From assembly GCA_038373885.1 (NCBI GenBank), contig JAWZYV010000772.1:124001-188000 (forward strand): a stretch of 64,000 bases of DNA, written 5' to 3'. Position numbers and translations under genes: made by a program. Shown one piece after another: positions 57,101 to 64,000 of the stretch (within the stretch, counting starts at the first letter, position 1; every line of letters begins with the position of its first letter). The notes beneath the pieces were generated by a model, which was not told the DNA's origin, did no database searches, and was given only the letters and a program-made list of their open reading frames with translations. Source of the DNA: Cheiracanthium punctorium (lineage: Eukaryota; Arthropoda; Arachnida; Araneae; Cheiracanthiidae).

Positions 57101-57540
57101 AATACGGTTTTCCTTGCTACACGTTTGCCTTTTAAAAGGGGTCTCAAATAGTCATCAATCATTCCACCAGATGCGGGTGGAGGAGGGGGAAGAATTGACT
57201 AAATTCGGGGGCGGAACAAGCTCCGAATTAACACCTTTTGCTGCTCCAGGTTCGTCCTTCAGTCTCGGGGAGCGGGGTAGGTGGGATCTGTCATTCTATT
57301 CCTTAATAACGGTTCTGGATCTGGTTCGTGATTAAATCCGGTTCGCCAAAGGTTAGATGCGTCCTGTTTTTGACAGGGTATCTCCGGTTTTAAAGCCCCC
57401 CGAGATTGAAGTCTGGAACGTGTAATTTAAAAGAGAAGAGAGAGGTTTGTGCAATAAACTGCATTTCGTCGGGCCCTCTCAGCGCTATCTCAATGGCCCA
57501 CCTATTGTTCATTAACAAATACTTTTAAGCTCCAAGAGTG
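57101..57540. other. GC-richer island
   Basis: Includes GAGGAGGGGGAAGAATTGAC, GGGGGCGGAACAAGCTCCG and GGGCCCTCTCAGCGC words, with no repeat structure. A 73-codon frame has no motif. Candidate conserved non-coding element. Confidence 0.4.
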
Positions 57541-57797
57541 TGCATAATCACAATGGTGTAGATTTCAGGAAGGCTGGTTTAGGCACAATATAATGAGGTT
57601 GGAGTATTTTAAGAATACTTAAGCGAGTTTGAACGGGGATATTTTCTTTTTATAAAGGATGGTTGAAGTTGTGGAGTAAATAATATCTTTGTGAAACATG
57701 ATCAGGGGTATGGAAGGTTGGGCACATGCCATGGGCGACACTTGAAAGGGGGTGCAGATTTCCTTTTGCGAGGTTGACTCAATGGAAGAAGCATTTA
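57541..57797. other. Non-coding, no gene seen
   Basis: No recognisable feature. Confidence 0.55.
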
Positions 57798-58029
57798 ACT
57801 TGTTCGCTCCCGTCGTTGCAAAAACGCAATGGCAGAGATTCCCCCTTCTGTACCCATCGTTGCTTCCCGAATCGGCTCTTTCAATGACCCTGCTACAGCC
57901 CAGCATATGCGCTCCCTTGGAAAAGCGTGCCCGCAGTGGAGCATTCAAAGACCGATGTCGGGTAGCAACGATGGCACAAGAGGGAGAATCGCTGTCGTCG
58001 CGTCTTCGTAGCGATGGAAACGAACAGGT
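57798..58029. mobile_element. GC-rich foldback element (232 bp)
   Basis: Almost the whole segment is an imperfect inverted repeat of about 112 bp per arm, matching at roughly three-quarters of positions. The left arm starts ACTTGTTCGCTCCCGTCG and the right arm, inverted, ACCTGTTCGTTTCCATCG. Both contain CCATCGTTGCT and ATCGG blocks further in. It is far more GC-rich than its flanks. No coding motif; the opposed 96- and 139-codon open frames across it are produced by the inverted arms. No target duplication was identified, so the transposase family is unknown. Confidence 0.8.
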
Positions 58030-59376
58030 CAAAATCAATTAGATATTGAAATATTTATTGTAAATCATTGTTCTTAGAACCTAAATCTACGAAAGATTTT
58101 TTTTTTAATTTGTATAATGCACACACACGACAGAAACTAATATAAATGGTCATTGTAAAGAAACTTTACGGACGGCTGAAGTGTGAAAGTCAGCATTCTG
58201 GCGTGGCCTATAGTGCGGCTGTCGATCTAATAATCTGGAATTTCGTTTGGTTTTCTTCAGATGTAACGTGAATAGGCGTTAGAACACGTTAAAATGTCAT
58301 TCAACCAAGGCAACCCCTATCCTTGACAGATATTCTTTGCTTAGCTTTGCCATAACAGAAGACAACAACACAAAAATGATCATACAGACAAAGTGATCGG
58401 TGTAGTTCTTGCTAAGAGAAAAAGCGCAGTTTTGCTATCGCCCATGGGCGCTATTTTACCTAGATATGCCACTACACATGTTAAATAGTTTGCTTCACAA
58501 CATTATATCACAAATAATTACGAAACCTATTTTGTAATAAAAATATATATATTTTCATGTTGCTTGCGAAACTGTACAGATGCTCGGAATGCGCATTAGT
58601 TTATCCATTCAGTTTTGAATCTGAGTCATGTTACAACTAATGCACAGAATTCCATACCATTGGTGATCATTATTTAAGAAACAGATCTTGTTTCACTTTG
58701 GTACTAGGAACAAAAATAATCCATGGCAAAATCATTGCAAGCTACTTCTGTATGTGATGCTGGGTAAATATTTCGAAATAAATACTGCGTTTAAGTTATT
58801 TTGCAAAATAATGAGTCATTCAGAAAAATCGATTTCTTCTGCTTTCTTAGATTTAGTTTCTATTTTCTACTCATTTTTCAATAAAAAAGAAAAGCTCAAA
58901 TTAAAGCTTCAAGTGAAAAGACTTTCAGTTTAGTCACGATGCCTATTTTTGTGCACTTTTTAAAGCACACGTTCAATTTTATATTCTTTTAAATACAAAA
59001 ACAGCATTTTTTATTATTATTAATATTGTTAATTATTTAATAAATGGAGGGGGGGGGAAAGGTTCGTTTCATCTTTTTGCACGAGGCATTTGATTAGTGC
59101 TTATACAGTAATTTATTCCCATCACAATTTCGCAGAGCTGATTTATTTCATCTTTCACATACTTATACAAAGTTCAAAACTGTTGATGAGTTCGGTAGGT
59201 CTGTCTGCTTGCACTTCTGTGTATATTCACTTTAATTTAAATACACTTAAATTGACACAAAAATTAAATAAAGACGCGTGTTTTCCTTTGAGAGTAGTAT
59301 GTGCAGCATTGATAGCTCTGTCTTAGGTGCATGCAGAAGAATTCCTATAAGTTTAACTGTATCGGTGGCAATTTAA
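58030..59376. other. Mixed non-coding
   Basis: The part at 58180-58290 is GC-balanced and includes AGATGTAACGTGAAT, shared with the minus strand near 310-325; it may be a repeat fragment. A G9 run lies at about 59049-59057. No gene. Confidence 0.5.
58185..58285 (+). repeat. Possible SINE-like fragment
   Basis: Contains GTGGCCTATAGTGCGGCTGTC followed about 60 bp later by AGATGTAACGTGAATAGGCG. The last word matches the minus-strand tail of the 310-428 candidate. A/B boxes are not convincing. Confidence 0.35.
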
Positions 59377-59386
59377 GGAAATGTTT

Positions 59387-59407
59387 TGTGTGTGTGTGTG
59401 TGTGTGT
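59387..59407 (+). repeat. (GT)n microsatellite
   Basis: About ten uninterrupted TG units. Confidence 0.95.
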
Positions 59408-59671
59408 TTTCGAAGATGGGATAGGGCAAATTCACGGATGAGATGGTCAAATTTCAATATCACATCTGAGAATTAAGCGTAAGCAAAACTGTTGCAAATA
59501 CTGTAAGGAAACTTAGAACTTGACACTGAACATATTTTCTCTGGTCCTATCATTCTGGGGAAAATGCACTCGATTGTCGCCTCTCCCTGCAAAGACCTTT
59601 AGGCGGACAACTGCCTCCAAATTATAAATAGCCAAAGCTGTGTAGGAACCTATGGTCCTATATGAATTATC

Positions 59672-59750
59672 TATACACACGAACAGCAAAATCTATACAC
59701 ATACACATACACACGAACAGCAAAATCTATACACATAACACATACACACT
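59672..59750 (+). repeat. 34-bp tandem repeat, two units
   Basis: ACACGAACAGCAAAATCTAT starts at 59677 and again at 59711, within a (CA/TACACA)-rich tract. Confidence 0.9.
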
Positions 59751-59779
59751 TAAAATATTTGTTTTGAAAAGTGTTTCAC

Positions 59780-60445
59780 AATTTATAAGTTATTGTTATA
59801 AAATCTGAGTTATCTAGTTTGTAATCCGAAAAAGTTATAGCAATCTGAATTATCCGTATAATAACACTCACACAAACATACATACAAGGATATTTATTGC
59901 TTATTTAATAAAATAAAAATTTATGAAGTATTTTAAGTCATACCTTGGTTTAAAACGGTTACTCTCTCGCACCTAATGGAAAAGAGATTATCATTATACC
60001 AAAAAGTTCTTATCATCAATGTTTATCAATAGTTAGTTCCAAAAATCCCAACTTAATATTTTAAGTAAACTATCAATGATTTAATTCTTTACTATTAACT
60101 TGAACTATCAACTCATTCACAACTCTATCATAGGCATGTTAAAAGGACCCAAGTGCTAATTCTTTTTCGAGGGATTGCACAACTGTCAAGGGGGAAAAAA
60201 AGAATGAATTTTCTGGAACATTTTGTGTTCATTTCGTTACTTATATCATTTAGCATCTGTCAGAAATATATGGCACATTTCATATTTAAATAATACTGCA
60301 AATGCCCTTGCTTTACTCGTGACCAATCCGATTAGGAATTTTCAAAACCTCAGAAAATATAAAATAAATCTGTAATTCCTTCATAATAACTTCGCACCTG
60401 CGCGCGAAGTGAATTATAACACAATAACAATTATATTGTGTTAGG
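59780..60445. other. AT-rich, short repeats
   Basis: Contains AAAGGACCCAAGTGCTA at about 60144, repeated at about 60670 on the other side of the minisatellite. A hairpin TAACACAATA / TATTGTGTTA (about 60417-60443) lies just before it. No gene. Confidence 0.55.
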
Positions 60446-60665
60446 AAGTATATCATGATCTATACGTGGGTCATATTTGTGTTTCCTGCTTTATTATGTT
60501 GTAAATTGCATCATATACATGCGTCTGCCATATTTGTCTTTCTTTCTTCATTTATTTGGAAAGTATATCATAATCATGTGTCGGCTGTATATCCTTTCCT
60601 GTATCATTATGTTAGAAAGAGCATCACAACTCATGCGTCTGAGATATTTGTCTTTCCGTTAAATT
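60446..60665 (+). repeat. 57-bp minisatellite, about four units, open in one frame
   Basis: Units start near 60449, 60507, 60564 and 60621 with TRTATCATAATCATGYGTC-like words followed by a GATATTTGTCTTTC-like word. The period is 57 bp, so a 127-codon plus frame (60455-60838) stays open and encodes a diverged 19-residue repeat (SAIFVF / SAVYPF / SEIFVF). A pair of AAAGGACCCAAGTGCTA words brackets the array about 525 bp apart. I take it as a diverged minisatellite; the open frame beyond the array shows no domain. Confidence 0.8.
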
Positions 60666-61738
60666 TAAAAAGGACCCAAGTGCTATTAAAATCTATTAAT
60701 TTGCTAAGTTTCTCTTGGTATAAAACATTTTCGAAAATAACGAAAATCTGTTCACACTCGCAGCCTTCTTCAGTCTTGGGGAGGTCTAAGGCCTGTCGAA
60801 CATTCAGTCCCTTTATGAAGAAGAAGACACTCTTCTAGTATACCTGTTGTTTAATTCTTCTCGTGGCCATTATACTTACGGCAAATCCGAGCTTCTGGCA
60901 ACAGTCGTTTCTAAGACATAACTAGCTGATGAAAAGAAAAATGCCCAAGACACATGCTTAGCAAATATATGATTGAAACATAATTTTGCTAACTGAAAAC
61001 TAAACTCCAGATGAAACTGTGCTTATTTTTCTAGCGTAACTAACATGCAAAAATATTTAAACTTTTTTCCATAGAAGCATAAAATTTTCTATTTGCAATT
61101 GATTTGAGTTTTTATAGCACTGCCAGGCCCTGATTACCTCAGGGACATTTAGGGCAACTGCCTTGGGCAAACATTCACGAATAGGTAAAACAAATTGAGT
61201 TTAAAGCTATGTGCAAGGGCGCAAAAAATGAACCAGCTATATACTAGGACATAAAGTGTGAAATGTGCACTGGGCATTGCAATATTATAGTTAGACCTGA
61301 GTACTACACTCTAAAAAAAAAAGATGCTTATTTTTTTTTTAATTTAATTGATTTCAAAATACAATAATGGACTTAATGAGACACATGTTTTGTGACGTAT
61401 CTTCAAACAGTATCAATGTCAGCATAATAAAGGAGTTTTCATTGAAGTATTAAGAAAAAATTTTAATAATCTGTTCATAAATTCCTTTCTATCCTACAGT
61501 ACTTGTACAAACTAAACTATATCTAAAGAAACGTACTTTTTAACTCCCCCCTCCGTCTGACGGAGAAAAAACATTTGCATGTTTATTACGTTTAGACGAA
61601 TGGATGAGTTTTCCGAAAGTGTTCATTTGAAAAGGACTTCTGTCTATAACAAAGTGTAAGGAGAGAAACGAATCGAAAAACTGGTAAAAAAAAAAGAACA
61701 CCCACCCTTCTTCGCTTGAAGTGTTTATTTCATCTTTT

Positions 61739-61740
<2 letters not shown>
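60666..61740. other. AT-rich, possible old DNA-element scrap
   Basis: At 61121-61180, CCAGGCCCTGATTACCTCAG and GGGCAACTGCCTTGGGC have short inverted GGCCC / GGGC words reminiscent of hAT-type ends, but no pair of termini was found. Confidence 0.45.

Positions 61741-61741
<1 letters not shown>

Positions 61742-61773
<32 letters not shown>
61742..61773. repeat. Poly-T tract, 32 bases
   Basis: Uninterrupted T run, followed by AGGGCGAAAC. Confidence 0.9.
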
Positions 61774-61775
<2 letters not shown>

Positions 61776-62520
61776 GGCGAAACTTTTTGATCTATTGTTA
61801 CTCATGAAAAGGCAGCAAAGTATCAAGTTATGACGAGTTTGTAGATTCTTTGTTTGTTGAATACATTTTTTTTATTTCTTATCACCCCTTTTTTCCTATT
61901 CTTTTTATTCCGTATTTCTTTCTTTCGTTCCTTTTTTCTTTTTCTCTATCTCTTTTCCATTTCCCATACTGTGTGTCTCATCTTTTTCTTTGTATTTATG
62001 GGCTATTTCGACTGCTCACCACAATGGTGGGCAAAGAGTTGTTATTTTTATAGCGTGTGTGGGAGGGGGGGGAGGTTGGAAATTACATGAATGTTTCACA
62101 GCTCATCCCCCCTTTCTTCAACAGAAGGAAAAGTAATTTATCATAAGCGAATGAAAGACACAGATATAGGTGTTTTATGCTTTTTGCATGCGCCGTATTA
62201 TTTTTCGATTCTTGAATGCGGTTGTAATGACAATTCTATAACCCTTTTTGTCCATCTCGTTTCGAATAAGAGGAGGCTGTAAATACGTAAGAACTGGATG
62301 GATAAGGGAGGGGGGGACGAATAATGGAATATGGAATTTTCAAACATTCGCTTTTACGTTTGTTCTCGAATTTCGAAGAAAGTGTAGTGTGTGTTTTCTT
62401 ACTGAGAATCAATACTTGATGTTCAGTAACGTAATGCTCATAAATTGCCATTTTTTTTTTCTTTATCTCTTTTTTTTCTTTTCGTGGATAGAATTTCTCC
62501 GGAAATAGATTTAAAATATT
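61774..62520. other. Pyrimidine-rich then GC-richer patch
   Basis: A T/C-rich stretch (61865-61990) gives hydrophobic-looking 67-78 codon frames that are composition artefacts. G runs lie near 62064-62075 and 62309-62317. The 62200-62300 part looks less simple. No gene. Confidence 0.45.
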
Positions 62521-63725
62521 AACGCTGATGTGAATTCCATATGCTACTCGATCTCATTTTTTGTAATAACTGTCAAAATTTCTAAAGCGTGTGTATTTGC
62601 TTTACAGAATTTGAAATGTACGAATATTTAATGATGCATTTTGCAGAGGGTTTCAATGATGAATGAATTATGCTGTTTCCATATATGAAGAAAATAGTCT
62701 ATTCAATCAGTATTGGTTTTAAATGATGTATTATTTTACAGTATTTTGTATATGTTATTCTAAGCATGTTGAACTCAAAGGCTGACATCAGCCAAATCTA
62801 TATCATACTGTTTCTAAACTACTGTCATTTGCCTTTTGTTAAGTTCTGATTCGATATTAGTGAATTAAATGAAGTGAACAATCAAAAATTTTTTTCTTAT
62901 AATTTAAAATTTGCTAATGTCGTTTCAAATTCATTCAAAGCAAAATTCTTCCCTGGGCAAGGCCGATAAAAATAATAGTTAAAGACAGCATGCGCTCCCT
63001 GGTCTGTTAGTTTAACATCCTTGAGTTAAACCATATATCTAATATTTATATTTTATGCACGATTTATATTCTATATATTCTATGACTGCTTAAAGAATAA
63101 TAAATTTAGCGTATTAAAAGATAAAGAAGAATTGAAAAATTCTTGATTAAGAACAAAAGTAGACTCTAAAAGGTAGCAGCTTTCCAAAAATAGTTTTTTT
63201 TTTTTTCGCAGTTTATTCCTTAAATATTTATCCATTTTTATTTTATCGAAATTTTACATTTGCTTGTACCTTTCATAAGCCTAGTTTTAAGACAAGTTTT
63301 CCACATTTCCATTCCATACATTAAATTCAAGGGGAATAGTTGTCTGTTTCTCTGTGAATTTAATAACATGTTAAAAGTCAATAAGATATTCATTCTTTTC
63401 CTTTATGTATTATCATAGCAGATATATTTGTAGGGTGTGTCATGCCAGTTGAAGTATTTATTTGTAAGTAAAACCCCAGTTATAAAAGTCAGTGTGAACA
63501 AATCTCACTTTGAATAAACGAAAAATTTGGAAAAACTGCAATTAACATTTTCGTTACTAATAAGAAGATGAAGTATACATTTACAATTTATTTATTTCTA
63601 TGGTAATTGGGGTCGCCATAATCCTTATGATTAGTGGTGTACCCTAAAAATTGGAGGCTCTTCAGATCTACTTTCTGGAGGTTCTATAATCATTGATAAA
63701 ATTGCTGTTGTTGTTTTTTTATACA
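62521..63725. other. AT-rich, no gene seen
   Basis: Nothing recognisable. Confidence 0.6.
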
Positions 63726-63727
63726 TT

Positions 63728-64000
63728 ACTAGCTGAAGTACCCGTTCTTCGCACGGGAATGAATGGACTTTTTGATATTACGATTTGTGGTGATTACTAT
63801 TCATTGTAATAAACAGATATAGCAAAGTGGATATCGCGTTATATTGTGTCCAATAATCATGCATACCGAATTGCAAGGCAATCGTTTGTACGGTGCAGAA
63901 GGCCATGCGGCGTAGCGCAATCTAGTGGCGAGTTTTAGCAAAACGGATATGGCGAAAATATTTTTCGCATTCAGATATCGATGTATACGAATTTTCATGA
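63728..64000 (+). repeat. Dispersed arthropod repeat, start only
   Basis: Begins CTAGCTGAAGTACCCGTTCT, continues to a CCCGT (63741-63745) / ACGGG (63753-63757) hairpin, and then GC-balanced DNA with GCAATCTAGTGGCGAGTTTT. The opening words resemble a terminus seen repeatedly in arthropod genomes, in my memory TAGCTGAAGTACCCG(x)CACGGG. It runs past the window edge. The 65-codon minus frame here has no motif. Confidence 0.5.

Noticed and set aside
57619..58042. Opposed 139- and 96-codon frames
   Set aside because: Produced by the arms of the GC-rich foldback.
61121..61180. hAT-like end (GGCCCTGATTACC / GGGCAACTGCC)
   Set aside because: No second terminus or target duplication could be found.
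61854..62090. Membrane protein-like 78-codon frame (many F, L)
   Set aside because: Phenylalanine and leucine richness comes directly from a T/C-rich tract.

Overview
This window looks like eukaryotic, animal, non-coding DNA. It is strongly AT-rich, full of homopolymer and microsatellite tracts, and has no long open reading frame, operon, ribosome binding site or RNA gene. The longest uninterrupted frames are about 100-145 codons and show no recognisable domain. Everything that can be identified as protein-coding is decayed transposase of the IS630/Tc1/mariner superfamily. The mix of repeats (Tc1, mariner, pogo-type and hAT miniature elements, tRNA-headed SINEs, and an element with ACTTCCTTGTACG ends) suggests an arthropod, and I would guess a spider or other chelicerate. 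That guess rests on remembered resemblance, not on a search.

Layout. 1-6.6 kb: unique DNA with a SINE (about 770-955) and a possible tRNA-like head near 345-425. 6.6-7.2 kb: an internally deleted mariner with matching inverted ends. 11.3-12.1 kb: a long-inverted-repeat element carrying a fragment of a DD34D-type transposase. 16.9-18.4 kb: an almost full-length but broken Tc1 transposon, followed by a SINE-like head. 20.9-21.3 kb: a 247-bp tandem duplication rich in TTTCCGT. 28.6-31.5 kb: a cluster of three DNA elements, namely a 447-bp MITE, a 146-bp hAT miniature with a perfect 8-bp target duplication, and a second Tc1. 37 kb and 54-56 kb: two copies of a non-coding element whose interior has expanded into 134-, 173- and 87-bp tandem arrays. 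40.3, 21.9 and 53.7 kb: pogo/Tigger-like miniature elements. 41.8-42.6 kb: an old 417-bp tandem duplication. 49.1-50.4 kb: a 1.35-kb element with GGGTAAAATGA ends. 52.7 and 56.2 kb: two more copies of the 0.8-kb SINE. 57.8-58.0 kb: a GC-rich foldback. 60.4-60.7 kb: a 57-bp minisatellite. The last 270 bp are the start of another dispersed repeat.

Between the repeats, GC-richer and repeat-poor islands of 0.3-1.3 kb recur (about 1.8, 4.8, 9.0, 12.6, 16.1, 22.6, 26.2, 34.9, 41.3, 44.5, 51.2, 57.1 and 61.8 kb) in an otherwise AT-rich desert. This would fit conserved non-coding regulatory elements in a large intron or intergenic region of a developmental gene, but that is inference. No host gene can be named. 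I found nothing that looks like a new multi-gene system. The most novel items are the three-copy SINE family, the terminal-inverted-repeat element with nested internal satellites, and the pattern of islands.
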